Positions 13,990 to 25,165 of a stretch of DNA of 64,000 bases are shown in pieces (the first letter of the stretch is position 1; the number at the start of each line of letters is the position of its first letter). Where the stretch lies: positions 1,116,001-1,180,000 of the forward strand of contig SCHM01000007.1 in NCBI GenBank assembly GCA_004123355.1, in the 5' to 3' direction. The notes beneath the pieces are model-generated. The model was given only the letters and a program-made list of their open reading frames with translations, did not search any database and was not told where the DNA came from. Source of the stretch: Amphirosellinia nigrospora. Lineage: Eukaryota; Ascomycota; Sordariomycetes; Xylariales; Xylariaceae. The translations under genes were made by a program, and so were the position numbers.

Positions 13990-16294
13990 CTTTTTTATAT
14001 AAAATTTATAAAATTTTAATGCTATATTTTAAACTGTATTCAATATTATAATAAAACTAACTATTAAAAATATAAAACTTTAAAAAAGGTTTTAATTATA
14101 AATTTAATAAATAATAAAATACCCGAATATATAATTTAAAGATATTATTATAACTATTAAAAAATTAAAAACTAATAAAAAAAGTATAATAACCTATAAA
14201 ACTTCTTTATAATAAATTAAAATATTTATGTTTTTTATAAACTTTTTTTAATTAAATCTAAATTTTATTTATAATTTCAAATATTTATTAGCGCAAATTA
14301 AAAAGAAAACTAAAAATATAACTTAAAAAAATATTTAAAAAAAATTTTAATTTTAACAATAAAAATATTAATTATTATACTATTAAATATATATAAAATA
14401 ATTTTAACTATTAAATTTATTATGAAAAAAAAGTTGTAATAAATATTATTTAAAAGAAATTGAAATTAAATAAGAAGAAAATAACGTTAATTTTATTCAT
14501 TTTAATATTATTAAAAACTTTAATATTTTAGTATATAAATTATTTATTATAAAATAAAATGTACTATTTTATTAAAGTTAAATGAATAAACTATAAGAAT
14601 TAATAAATTTATAATATTTAATATGTTAAGTTTATATAAATATTATTTATTTTATATAAATAATAATATAATTATTAAAAAAAAAAGACTTTTTGCTATT
14701 AAAATTATCATAGCTTTGAAACGTTATAATATTATTTAATATTTAAAGTTGTTTTCTATAAAAAATTTTAGCGTTGAAAAAAAGCTAATAATATTATTAG
14801 AAAATATTTATAAATTAAGTTTTTATACGAAAAAAATACTAATATTCTAAAGAACTACATAAAAACATATTAAAATTTAATATAAAAAATAATAATAGCA
14901 GCAAAAATTATATAAATGTAAAATATTTTAAATATAAATTATTAAACGAAATTATTAGCTTTAATTTAGCCGGGTTATTAAATCGGCTAATAGAAAAATA
15001 TTATTTATTTTTTCGGATAATATTTAATTAAACATATAAATGTTATATTTAAATATAATATATTTAAAAAGATAAATATATAAATAGCTTTATAGTTTAT
15101 TATAGTAAAGAAATTTTGAATATAATAATAATAAAAATAAACTAAAAGTTCAATTTTCTATTAATTAAAAAATAATATGTACCTTAATTATATTCAAAAG
15201 AAATATTTATTAAAATAATATATAAATAATAATTATTTATAAAATTATAGTTCGGTTTTTTATACTAAAATAAATAATAAAATATTACAGATATATAAAG
15301 ATTATAATAATAAATATGAAAAATATAATAAAATTAATTAATGTTTTATATATAAAAAAAAACTAAAATAAAAAAAAACTATAAAATAAATTAGCTGAAT
15401 AAGTTTAATTATATTTAAATATATATTAGCTAAATGTTTTAACTAAATAATATATTAATATTAATATATTCAACTTTGTTATTATTAATAAAAGTTTTTA
15501 AAAGTAAATAGCTATATTAACATTAATTAGTAAAAATAAAAATATTAGAATATAAAAACTATAAAAAAGCTTTAGTTTATATTAAATTATAATAAAATAC
15601 AATAAAACCTTTTAAATATTAATTTTTATTTCTTATAAATATATATAAAAATCTAAATTTTTTATAATCATTTATATTAAAAATAATAAAAAGTATGCTT
15701 AAATTTATATTTAACTTTTAACCCGAATCAGTTTTTGTAGCTTTAAAAGTTTTAAACTGTTTTTTTTATTATAAAATATATTAACGATATATTTAACTTA
15801 TATAAAAGAATAAAAAAATAATTAAATTTAACCCAATATTATTTTTTATTAAAAATATTATAGTTAAAATCAAAATGATTATTTAAAAAAAGTATTTACT
15901 AAATATAATGAAATAAAAACTTTCAAAATAGTTTATAAATAATAATAAAACAATAAGTAAAGAAAATAAAAATAAACGATTTTCAAACTAATTAATATTA
16001 AAAAACTAAATAAAAATAAAAAAGCTGATAAAAGCTATAAATTTTATTTATACATAAATAAAAAATCATTTTAAAATAGTTTAATCTTTAATATATCTTA
16101 AAAAAAATATATTAAAATAAGAAAAGCTTAACGAAATATTAATTTTTTAAATTATTAACCTTATATTATTAATAGCTATTATTATAAAATATATAATTAT
16201 ATTATAAATTAACTTGTTCAATGATACTTTAGTACATCTATTTATAAAAAAATATTACATTTTATAGTATTAAAAAGTTTTTAAACTTGAATTA
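13990..16294. repeat. AT-rich RIP tract with R2 copy C
   Basis: About 15,260-16,150 aligns with R2 copies A and B. About 14,655-14,717 matches the DNA just left of the GC-rich repeat at 3,410-3,474. No gene is recognisable. Confidence 0.55.
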
Positions 16295-16507
16295 AGTCAC
16301 GGGTGGCTGACCAGATACAGTGGATACAGTGGGTGGTCCTGCGGGACCCACCTAGAGTCACATGACCAGCCCCACCGTGCACACACACAAAATCCTATAG
16401 ATAGAATTAGCCGCTAGATCCTAGATCTAGCTTAGTATCTCTCGATCAATATACAAATGGGACCCCAACTAGGAGCTTTGCCTCTGTAAAGGACACCAAT
16501 CGTGACA
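16295..16507 (+). mobile_element. Short element with GTCACG inverted ends (about 212 bp)
   Basis: The left end reads GTCACGGGTGG and the right end, reversed, GTCACGATTGG, giving a short imperfect terminal inverted repeat of the same type as the other xGTxACG elements here. Its base composition is normal and it sits in RIP-degraded DNA. A hairpin (GGTCCTGCGGGACC) lies near 16,342. I could not find a clean target duplication. Confidence 0.5.
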
Positions 16508-16807
16508 TAGCGTTAATATATAAAGCTAAAAACTTTAAAATATAAAATAGTTAGCTAGAATATTATTTTAAAAACTATTAAAAATAATATTTTATATAAA
16601 AAGAAATATCGCAGGTATCATAATAAATATATAATTTGTTGACCTATTGTTATATTTTAATTGTTTAAAAAAATAAACTAATTAATATATTAGTTTATTA
16701 TGATTATAAATATTATTCAATATATATTAAAATATTTCTAATATGTTATTTTATTTAAAAAAAAACAATATTTAATTTATTTATTATTACATACGAACTA
16801 TTTTAAA
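16508..16807. repeat. AT-rich RIP tract
   Basis: No feature seen beyond AT-rich degraded sequence. Confidence 0.5.
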
Positions 16808-17413
16808 GGCAATTGATACGGGGGCATGAAGAATTGATACGGGGGCATGACCTTAGGGGGGCATGACTTTTATAACCCTTGTATTAGCTATTTAAAAATT
16901 CCGAAAAATATAGACAAAATACTCGAATTTTTGTCATTTTCTGCTCTATATAATGGTATAGCTTAGGGTTTTATAGCCCTAAGTGTAGCTGAGCTATACT
17001 TTAATCTATATTAAAATTTTGCTAAAAGTATAGTTTTTTGCAGTTTAGCCACAATTTAAGCCACTACTTAAAAGATATAAAAACATACATATTTTTGTTA
17101 TTTTCCGGGCTATATAACAATATATAGCCCTAAGCTCTAGCCACAAAGGTGGCTGAGATATATCATGTTATGCAACATGATGTAATTAACCGATTTTTTG
17201 CTTCAAGTTGTATATAATAGGTAATATCTCAGCCACACTTAGGGCTAGGGCTACAGACTTTATACCATAAAAAAGAGCAAAAGATAACAAAAATTAAGGT
17301 GTTTTAACTTTAATTTTATGATTTCTTATGTGGCTGATATGTGGCTAAGTAAAAGTCATGCCCCCCAAGGTCATGCCCCCGTATCAATTCTTCATGCCCC
17401 TGTATCAATTGCC
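16808..17413. mobile_element. Foldback MITE, 606 bp, long inverted repeats, 8-bp target duplication
   Basis: The two ends are inverted copies for about 65 bases, starting GGCAATTGATAC, and inverted similarity continues inward, so most of the element can fold on itself. The end contains an iterated subterminal unit: AATTGATACGGGGGCATGA occurs twice, followed by a third GGGGGGCATGAC. It is flanked by ATTTTAAA on both sides (16,800-07 and 17,414-21). There is no transposase frame. An 8-bp duplication fits hAT or a related superfamily, but the ends are not typical hAT ends. Confidence 0.85.
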
Positions 17414-18269
17414 ATTTTAAATTATAATAATAAATTTTTGAAATTTTTTTTTGAATATTTATATTAAAAAATTAATATATTTATTGTATAACTAGTGAAC
17501 TATTTTAATTAATATACCTAATATTATTTTAGGATTAGTTATACAGCTAAAATAATATTCATTAAAACGAAACGCTAAATTAATAAAATATGCATTTATT
17601 CTTAATATATACTAATCTAAAAACGTTTTTATTTTATAAGATTTTCAAACAATATAAAAAACGAAAAAATAAAAATAATTAATGCTTTATAAGCTTTATA
17701 TTCAATATTAAATTAGTAAAATATTTAATAAAATAATATAAATAATATTTAATAAAATAATATAAATAATATTTAATAAAATAATTTATTTTATAGCTTA
17801 AATAAATAATTTAAAATATAAAAATTTTTTTTAATAAAACATTTAAACTTGAAATATATAAAAATTATTAAATAATTTTATTAAAATATTATATAAATAT
17901 TATTTATAAAAAATATTCGAACAAATATATTTATTTAAAACTAATAAACTAAACCTATTTTTATTTATAAATAAGTTTAAATTATTAAATAATAAACTAT
18001 AAATAAAGTTAGTAATATAATATATTAGTTAACTAAGTTTAATATTAGCTAAAAAGAATTAAATAAATATATAAAACGTTCGAACAAAAAAACAAACTTT
18101 TTATAGCTATAAATTATAATCTAAAATTGAAATTTTAGTTTTTATTTATTAAAAAAAAAGCTAAAATTAAGACTTAAATAAAAAAGCTACTTAAATTTAC
18201 GTTATAAATTCAAAAAATTTATATATTAAAAAATTTAAATACATCAAAAGTTATAAAAACAATAAAAAG
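17414..18269. repeat. AT-rich RIP tract with short tandem repeat
   Basis: At about 17,715-17,785 a 22-23-base unit, ATATTTAATAAAATAATATA, is repeated three times head to tail. The rest is featureless AT-rich sequence. Confidence 0.55.
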
Positions 18270-18562
18270 AGTTACGCTTCACACACTCGAAGAGACAAGG
18301 CTCCAGCATATGTGGTATATTGCATATAAAATCTACAGATAAAGTAGGAAGGAAGGAAGGTCTAAGTCTACGTTACAGGCAGCTGCTTAAATACTCGCGG
18401 GGCAGCTGCATTCACTGCCAGTGCTTGCTTTCATTCACTGCACTGCATTCACTACGAATGGCAGTCACGCATTCACTGCGAGTGGCAGTTACTGCAAGTA
18501 GACATTACGGGTGCTGTGGCTAGTGGTGGGGCACAGCCACCAGAGCCTGCAGATCCGTAACT
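18270..18562 (+). mobile_element. AGTTACG-ended element, short form (293 bp)
   Basis: Starts AGTTACGCTTCACACAC and ends GCAGATCCGTAACT, giving short inverted ends AGTTACG(C/G). The flanking duplication is AAAAG (18,265-69 and 18,563-67). It holds a TATA-like word (CATATAAAATCTACAGA) and an array of CATTCACTGC words at 18,410-18,490. A longer relative is at 27,457-28,050 and an end fragment is near 55,630. A 67-codon frame inside is not a convincing gene. Confidence 0.8.
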
Positions 18563-19796
18563 AAAAGTTATAAAATTTTATTAAAACTATTTATATTAAA
18601 AAATAGTTGTTTATAAACGAAAAAAAAATAAAAAACCTATATTATTTTTAAAACAATTTATATATAAATTTAAATAAATTTAAATATTTAAAAAAAAAAG
18701 CGAAAAAGCGCGCTAGTACTTATTCAAAACTAGCTAAGCCGTTAGCTTAATAATAGCTATTAATAGCTAGCAAAGCTAACTATAGCTAAATATATTTAAA
18801 TAGGATAAATCAATATTACTTACTGTTAATATAACAATATAATTTTTTTGGTTTTTGTTCGTTTAAAATAAATAGTTTTTTTTTTAAATAACTAAGATAT
18901 CGGCGTTAAAAAAAAAATTCTATATGATTTTCTAAAAACATTTTTAAAAAAACACTTTTTATTTATAAAATATATAATAATAACTAATAAACTTATATTA
19001 TTTATATTAGTTTTATTTAAATAAAAATGAACCTATATTTATCAATAAATATAAACTCTATCATATAAATTATAAAATATTCAAACTTAAAAAAAAAAGT
19101 TTTAGCGTAATATATTATTAAATCTAATAAAAAGCAATTTAAACTATAAACTTAGCTTTCCGATTATATTTTTAAAATTACAAATATATTATATTTAATA
19201 CATTATTTTTAATACTAAATATAACCATAATATAATTATTAGAAAAAAGGGTTTTAATTATAGCTTTTTATAAACTCAAAAGATTATTATGTAACAATAT
19301 TTGAAGCTTATTATTTTGAAATATGTATATAAGTTGATAACTATTAATAAACTAAAAAACTATTAGCGTTTTTTTTTATAACATAATAAAAAATATAGCT
19401 TAATATATATATTATTATTACTGTTCTAATGTTTTTCCTTTTATTTTTATAACCTTCAATAATATATTTTAAAATATTTAAAAGGTTTCTCGTAATAATT
19501 TTACGGTTTATTTTAAAATTAAAACGAATAATAATATTTCTATTATTTTATTAAATATAAATATCGACTTTAAATATAAAAAACGATTATTAAAAAAATT
19601 TATATTATTAAAGTCGATGTAGCTTAATTATTTATTTTATTTAAATAGCTATATAAAATTGTTAGTATATAGAATTTAAATAATAGAATAATTTATTTTA
19701 TAATTAAAGTAAAATAGCATAATATAAATATATGTATTTAATTAACTATATATTATATATATATAAATATATTAGTTTTTAATATACATCGAATTA
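18563..19796. repeat. AT-rich RIP tract with R4 patch
   Basis: About 18,640-18,810 matches the reverse complement of about 4,620-4,760 (AGCGCGCTAGTA, AGCTAAGCCGTTAGC). No gene seen. Confidence 0.5.
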
Positions 19797-19990
19797 AATA
19801 TTTTATTAATATTCGTAAATGCTTGAGTTTTATGAAGGAGGTACGACTGAGTGAAAGGAAGGTTTTCTTGTCGATAAAAAATTTTTTGTCTCTTATATCC
19901 TAAATAGGAAATTCTTTTACCCGAATTGGGAACCCCCCTGTTTTTACCTACCATCGTATATACTCGGTCCTCGGCATTTATTCTCTATTA
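19797..19990. other. Moderate-GC island of unknown origin
   Basis: An about 190-base patch of near-normal composition in the AT-rich tract (contains GGAGGTACGACTGAGTG and GGAACCCCCCTG). I see no terminal repeats and no second copy. The 60-codon minus-strand frame across it is not convincing. It could be a captured fragment, for example organellar, or a remnant that escaped RIP. Confidence 0.35.
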
Positions 19991-20104
19991 TACGGATAAC
20001 TATAAATTTAATAAAATAATTCAAGGTTAAATACTTATATTAAAGGTAATGGTATATATATAAATAAATTATAAGGTCTTATTCCTGATTTTTTTCTTGT
20101 TATA

Positions 20105-20225
20105 AAGTTGTACTAAATCTGATTTTGTACTAAATCTGATTATTCAATAGTTATACGTTCCATTAAACCCGATTATTCAATAGTTATGCGTTGCACTAAA
20201 CGCGATTATTCAATATTATTCGTCC
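20105..20225 (+). repeat. Tandem repeat, about 37-bp unit
   Basis: Three to four diverged units of the type ACTAAA-C(C/G)CGATTATTCAATA-GTTAT-CGTT, partly degenerate at the left. It directly precedes the GC-normal island at 20,230-20,606. Confidence 0.65.
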
Positions 20226-20229
20226 AATT

Positions 20230-20606
20230 ATGTGCGTGCTTGTCAACCTATATTGAGTAACCTACGGGGCCTTCACTATTGCGGTTTGGGCTATGTAGAT
20301 CAGGTCTCAATATACTAGGTTGGTTGATTAAGTAAAGGCTAAGTCTAGTTTCTGTGGTGGGCTAAATACTTATAGCTGTGGGGTGGGGCTGGCTTGCAGT
20401 GCCCGCCAGGGCTCTGCCAGTCGCCACCCTGGAGCCACAACCCCACCTACGTGGGGTAGGTCACCTGACCACTGGCTACAGCCCACGTATATAAGGTGGG
20501 TGTGGTGGCCGCGGGCCACCACCACTACCTTTATACCACCACCAGACTTACAGATACCAATATATACACTCTCCTACCCAGGCTATTTGTGTTAGTAGTA
20601 CGCGTA
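20230..20606 (+). mobile_element. GC-normal island with TATA-like word, possible element end
   Basis: A sharply bounded region of about 375 bp in AT-rich DNA with a TATA-like box (CGTATATAAGGTGG, about 20,488) followed by CACCACCACT-rich sequence and a CT-rich stretch. The left end TGTGCGTGCTTG and the right end reversed, TACGCGTACTA, are loosely similar. I found no target duplication. It could be a solo terminal repeat or a non-autonomous element; there is no reliable reading frame. Confidence 0.4.
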
Positions 20607-21034
20607 AAAAGAGCTTTTTTACGCAAAAATAAAAAAAAATATTAAGCTACTATAGCTATTTAAGTAGATTTTTTATATTTAAAAAAAATAACTTATCTAG
20701 TTTATAACTAAAAACTAAAATATATAATAACATAAATATATTAATTAAACTAATTAGTTTAATATTATTTTAAATATTAATATTATTTTTATATAATAAT
20801 TAACGTGATTCTATAATTAATCGATTTTTAAAAAGCTTAATTAATATATTTTAACTATTTTAAATTATTAATTTAGTTATTTGTTTAATAAATATCAAGT
20901 AAACAAAGTTAATAAAAATTATAGCTAATTTAAAAATTAAAATACTAAAATATTAGTATTTATTTAATAAAATAATTAACTAATAAATTAACGCTTAATA
21001 ATAATTAAAAAATATTAATAATTTTAAATTATAT
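20607..21034. repeat. AT-rich RIP tract
   Basis: No gene or structured element seen. Confidence 0.5.
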
Positions 21035-21195
21035 TGGTAAAGGATACCTTGGGTAATGTGTGAAAGTCATGATAAATCTACGTAGTGGAGTGAATACACA
21101 CAATGGTCAATGGGCCATTGTGTGTTATATACCCACCCATAGGGTGGGGTGGGTCCCATGACTCATAGCGCTCCATGCCCCACTGTGTCATATAT
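21035..21195. mobile_element. Hairpin-rich GC-normal island (about 160 bp)
   Basis: Contains two strong inverted repeats: ACACACAATGG ... CCATTGTGTGT (about 21,098-21,126) and ACCCACCC ... GGGTGGGT (about 21,132-21,154). Its borders are abrupt against AT-rich DNA. No second copy and no clean target duplication were found, so the element call is an inference from structure. Confidence 0.4.
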
Positions 21196-21961
21196 AAAAC
21201 TAAAAATATAAAAAATAAAAAATATAATGAAATTAGTAAAAAACTTAAAAAAACTTTAAAATTGAAAAAACTTTAAAAAAAATTATAAAATAAACTATTA
21301 ATTATAAATAAAAAATAAAACTTATAAAAATAAGTTTAATTATATTAGTAATTTAAAAAAGTTAAGTAAATTAAATAAAAATTTAAATTTAATTAATTTA
21401 ATCGATTTAACTAATAAAGCTAAAATAGATAATTTAATTATAAAAATAATTAGCTAGTATTTAATTAATTAAACGATTAAAAAATATTAAACTTTTTAAA
21501 TAAAATAGCAAAAAAAAAAAATAAGTTTTTTAAAAAGTTTAAATCGATCGATTTTTTTAAAAAAAAACCTAAAGCGTAATTTTATTAAAAAAAATCCAAA
21601 AATAAAAAAAAACAAAAATTATTTTTATTTTTATTTTAATTTTAAATTTATTAAACTTATTATTATTTTTATTATTAAGTTTAAATATTATTTATTATAA
21701 AAAACTTTAAAAAAAGTTTTTATTTGTAAAGAAACTAAATTAAAATAATATAAATTTAAACTAAAGTTTAATAAAAAAAGTATTTAAAAAAAATTAAACT
21801 AGTTAATATATTAAAATAATTTATATTTTATTATAAAATCTATTAAATATACTTTCAAAAACTTTATTAGTTTATATAATAAACTAATATTAATATCAAT
21901 AATTGTTAATATATTGAAACTAGTTTTTTTAACGTTAATTAAAAATATTAAAAGAAAATTA
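21196..21961. repeat. AT-rich RIP tract
   Basis: No gene or structured element seen. Confidence 0.5.
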
Positions 21962-22133
21962 TGTGATGGGTTGTAGTCATGTGACTGGGGAACATGCTGT
22001 GAATTAAAATACGTAGGGAAGAAAGAAAGAAGCAGCTTGGTAGCAGCGAACCAACGGCTATATATACACGAATTGACTGGCACCCTTGGTCCTAGACTTC
22101 AGGGATATAGGTCTCACGACCTAGCCCGTAACA
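21962..22133 (+). mobile_element. TGTxA-ended short element, 172 bp, TSD AATTA
   Basis: Starts TGTGATGGGTTG and ends TAGCCCGTAACA, so the ends fit TGT(G/T)A(T/C)GGG. The 5-bp flank AATTA is present on both sides (21,957-61 and 22,134-38). It carries a purine-rich GAAGAAAGAAAGAAG stretch and a TATATATACACG word. It is GC-normal inside the RIP desert. Confidence 0.7.
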
Positions 22134-22610
22134 AATTATATATATTTAAAATTTTTAATAAAATTTATAATATAATAAGCCAACTATATTAAAAAAGCAT
22201 ATGAAATAATATTAATATAAATATAAATAAAAAAAGTCCTATATTTTTATATTCGAATTTTTTAAAAATATAACATAACATAAAAAACTAAAAAATAAAT
22301 AAATATAAACTAATAAATTATAATATTTAGAGCTATCATAAAAAACATAATGTAATATATATTATTATTAAAATTCTAAAATATAAAAAATATTATATTT
22401 AAAATTGAATTAATAATTTTAATAATAATTTTAAAACTATATAAAAAAAGGCGAATTAAAAAACTCTAAAAGAAATCTAGCAATAATATTAGTTAAAAAA
22501 AATTTTTAATTAAAAAAAAAGTTTAAATATTTTAAATATTGCTAATAAAGTTATATTATTAACAATTGTTTTGATAAAAATAATAATAATTAAAACTAAA
22601 ACTTCAAACG
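22134..22610. repeat. AT-rich RIP tract
   Basis: No gene or structured element seen. Confidence 0.5.
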
Positions 22611-22832
22611 TGATATGGTGAAGTATGGGTAGAATTTGTATATTGAAAAGAGATGGAGACGAAGTCTCCAGATCTATGGGAATTCTACAGGTCTAGATAA
22701 TATTTGTGTGTGCAGGTGTGTGTGTGTGGCGAAGCCACACGCACAGACCAGGCGCCAGCCACGCTGTGGCTGGTGCGCGCCCGCCAGGGCGAGTGTGTGC
22801 GCGTACGCGCACACCCTTGCCCGCGCGTATCA
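22611..22832. mobile_element. GT-rich hairpin element with short inverted ends
   Basis: Starts TGATATGG and ends GCGTATCA; the bases AACG flank it on both sides. The interior is full of hairpins: GAGACGAAGTCTC, TGTGTGGCGAAGCCACACG and GTGTGTGCGCGTACGCGCAC. The 71-codon frame through it is a by-product of the repeats. Probably a small non-autonomous element. Confidence 0.5.
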
Positions 22833-23676
22833 AACGATTAAAAAACCATGATATTTATAATAAACTTATTAAAAATTAAAAACTATTTATAAGTTTTAAA
22901 AATAATTTTAGTTATTTTATTTATATAAATATAAATATTTTATTAAGTTTAATAAATTTTTATAACTATAAAATATTAACTTCTTTTTTTCTTTTTTAGT
23001 TTATGATATTTTATTTTAAATAACTATAATACTATAAATTATAGTTTTAACTACTATAAACTTCTTTATAAAAAAACTATAATAAACTTTTTTATAATAA
23101 AAAAACTATTATAAACATATTTATTATAGTTAGCTCATTTATGAATAAAAAAATAATAGACTGTTTTATTGAATAAAAACTAATTTTAGTAATAATAAAT
23201 TTATAAATAATTTAAAGTCGATTATTTAGGATAATTTAAAACTAATTTTATATTTAACTAAAAAAACCAAAAATATATAGTTTATATAAATAATAAACTT
23301 CTATAAATTTAAAAAATTAATATTATTATAAAATTTTTAAAAATTTTCATAAAATATATATAATAGAAAATAAATAAAAAATACTATGAAAATATATTTA
23401 TAATAAATAAATAAATAATTAATATTTTAAATATTTTAATTTAATAAAAACTATTAAAAAATACTACGTTTTATATATAAATAAAAACAAAAAGTTCGGT
23501 ATAAAAAATTAAAAAATATTTTTATTTATAAACTAATATTAAAATAATATAATTAAAAAATTAATAAATTTTATTTAAAATAAATTAAAGCTTTATTTTT
23601 ATAAACTAAATTATTAATTATATATATTTTTAATAAAATTAATTAATTTATAATAAAAATTTTAATTTTAGCTAAA
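22833..23676. repeat. AT-rich RIP tract with R3 copy 2; right edge of the desert
   Basis: About 23,130-23,675 is a shortened copy of 8,400-9,905. At about 23,677 the composition changes within a few bases to normal GC, marking the border of the RIP desert. Confidence 0.6.
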
Positions 23677-24172
23677 TGTCACAGCCCCATTCTTTTGACC
23701 CACTTTTACCATTCTGGGGCTGTGGCTGCAATGTGGCTGCCCCACAGGGAATGTGTGGCAGTGGCAGTACTGGGCTAGGGCGGTGTGTGGCGGCAGGACT
23801 GGGCGGTGTGGGGCACATACCCACAGATACTTATTGCCACCTGCAGGTCAATGTACTAGTACTTCCTTTCTGTCACGTATTTGTGGATACGATCTAGCAT
23901 AGGAAGTGAACCAGTGCACTCTCCAGAGGGGCTCAAGTAAAGTGTATTCAGATGATCTAAAGTAGAAGTTCTATATACTTGGGATAAGTGTGTCAAGATC
24001 CAATATATAGTAAACGATCACTCGGACTATAGTTAGGGCGAGCCCCAGTCCCTAGAGCTCACCATAGACCCACTTATCCGTGACACTTTCTTTCTTCCAT
24101 AAGTAGAATATTAGCTTCCAATATAGGGTAAATTAGGTGTCTGAACCTTCTGCCTGTGTTGCATCCATCACA
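23677..24172 (+). mobile_element. TCACAGCCCC element, copy 1, split by a nested insertion
   Basis: Starts TCACAGCCCCATTC and ends GCATCCATCACA. A second copy is at 43,044-43,329. The left part is rich in GGCTGTGGCTG-like words. Without the nested 215-bp insertion the length is about 275 bp. Its own target duplication could not be fixed. No open frame of note. Confidence 0.65.
23871..24085 (+). mobile_element. TGTCACG-ended short element, 215 bp, TSD CTTTC
   Basis: Starts TGTCACGTATTTGTGG and ends CCACTTATCCGTGACA; 13 of the first 16 bases of the two ends match when one is reversed. CTTTC flanks it on both sides. The second copy of the host repeat (around 43,250) lacks it, giving an empty site. 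A sister copy is at 35,501-35,723. TGT...ACA ends with a 5-bp duplication would also fit a solo LTR of a small LTR element, so I leave MITE versus solo LTR open. Confidence 0.85.
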
Positions 24173-24173
24173 T

Positions 24174-24310
24174 AGTGACGCAGGGGGTTGTCATAGCCTA
24201 TAGCACTGCGGGCTGTAGCTGTGGACTATATACAGTAGCTTAGTAACCAAAGCTGCCACCTTAGTTATTCTGATCCCTTTTGGCAGATGACCCAACTGGT
24301 TAGGTGTGCG
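24174..24310 (+). mobile_element. Relative of the 10,875-11,031 element
   Basis: Starts AGTGACGCAGGGGG. Its right part carries GACTATATACAGTAG, CCACCTTAGTTATTC and CCCTTTTGG, all matched in the element at 10,875-11,031, and it ends GGTTAGGTGTG. It abuts the preceding repeat directly. End points are approximate. Confidence 0.45.
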
Positions 24311-24371
24311 CGCCCGGCAGATCTAGCAGGCTACTCTAGATTTCGTCCTGTTACAAACACCCACTTCTCCC

Positions 24372-25127
24372 TCGAACCTTCTTTCTCTATCAGCAACCTT
24401 ATTTTCAACCTTCAAAAGGAAACCGGAGTTAATATTTTTGCGACTTCGAGATTTATACTCGAAATCGAAGACCAATTTCGAGGAGATTTGTTGATAGAGA
24501 TCCGTGCAACTAAAGATAACATCAATAGATATCTGCAAGGACATGTATCCGAACTTCCTAAGATTGTTACCAGTCAACCTGAGCTTCAAAATGAGATTAC
24601 GACAAGCATATTAGAAGCCGTTGATGGCATATATGTATACTCTAAGAACAATATAGATCATGCTAAATTGCTTAGGTCTTTTCTTGCGCAACTTTATTTG
24701 ACTCATTGATTGGCAAAGATACACCAAAAGCTATACGGAAAGCGCTACAAAAGCTTGCAACTGGATCAAATGCCTATGGCACTTCATATGAGTACGCCAT
24801 GGAATAGATCGGCGGACAAGTTTAACAGCAGGTACAACGCGCGAAGCAAGTTCTATCGTGAATAACTTGTGCGAAAAGGCCACTGACAAAAGTAGAACTC
24901 CAACATGACTTGTAGTAAAATCGATGAGCTAGAACTTAATCAAGACAATCTCCCACAGATCGAAGACGTGGTTTCTGTATGCGCTGGACTAGTAACGGTT
25001 GATGAAGAAAGCAGTATTGCTCGACTAGTCCACTATACCACACAAGACTATTTCACACACACCCAGAGTAAATGGTTTCCGGACGCACAGCTTTCTATTA
25101 CAGCAGTCTGTTGTCGCGTAGAAGTGG
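24372..25127 (+). pseudogene. NACHT-ankyrin type NLR, broken fragment
   Basis: Fungal NLR-like proteins of this kind have a NACHT NTPase followed by a helical region and ankyrin repeats, and act in self/non-self recognition. What survives is the C-terminal part of the NACHT module and the helical region: NIFATSRFILEIEDQF, IRATKDNINRYLQGH, ELQNEITTSILEAVDG, then in another frame DTPKAIRKALQKLATG and YEYAMERIGG-like sequence, and at 24,905-25,110 LNQDNLPQIEDVVSVCAG and VHYTTQDYF. The P-loop part and the ankyrin repeats are missing. A piece at about 24,626-24,682 begins GCATATG and ends TTAG, like a decayed or GC-AG intron. At least one frameshift and several stops follow, so it is not functional. 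Match to the family is from memory of its typical wording. Confidence 0.75.
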
Positions 25128-25135
25128 ATACATAT

Positions 25136-25165
25136 ACCGTTAATACTCTCTCGGAGTATTAACGG
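25136..25165. repeat. Perfect hairpin, 12-base arms
   Basis: CCGTTAATACTC and GAGTATTAACGG are exact inverted partners separated by about five bases, right where the NLR similarity stops. It could mark a small insertion or a deletion junction. Confidence 0.6.

Noticed and set aside
19797-19990. Mitochondrial DNA insertion
   Set aside because: Composition differs from the surroundings, but I cannot match it to any mitochondrial gene, so no origin is claimed.
20105-20225. CRISPR-like array
   Set aside because: The units are diverged and head to tail without uniform spacers, and the window is fungal; a plain tandem repeat explains it.
22636-22851. 71-codon open frame in the GT-rich island
   Set aside because: Its residues come from GTGTGT and GCGC hairpin repeats; better explained as part of a short mobile element.
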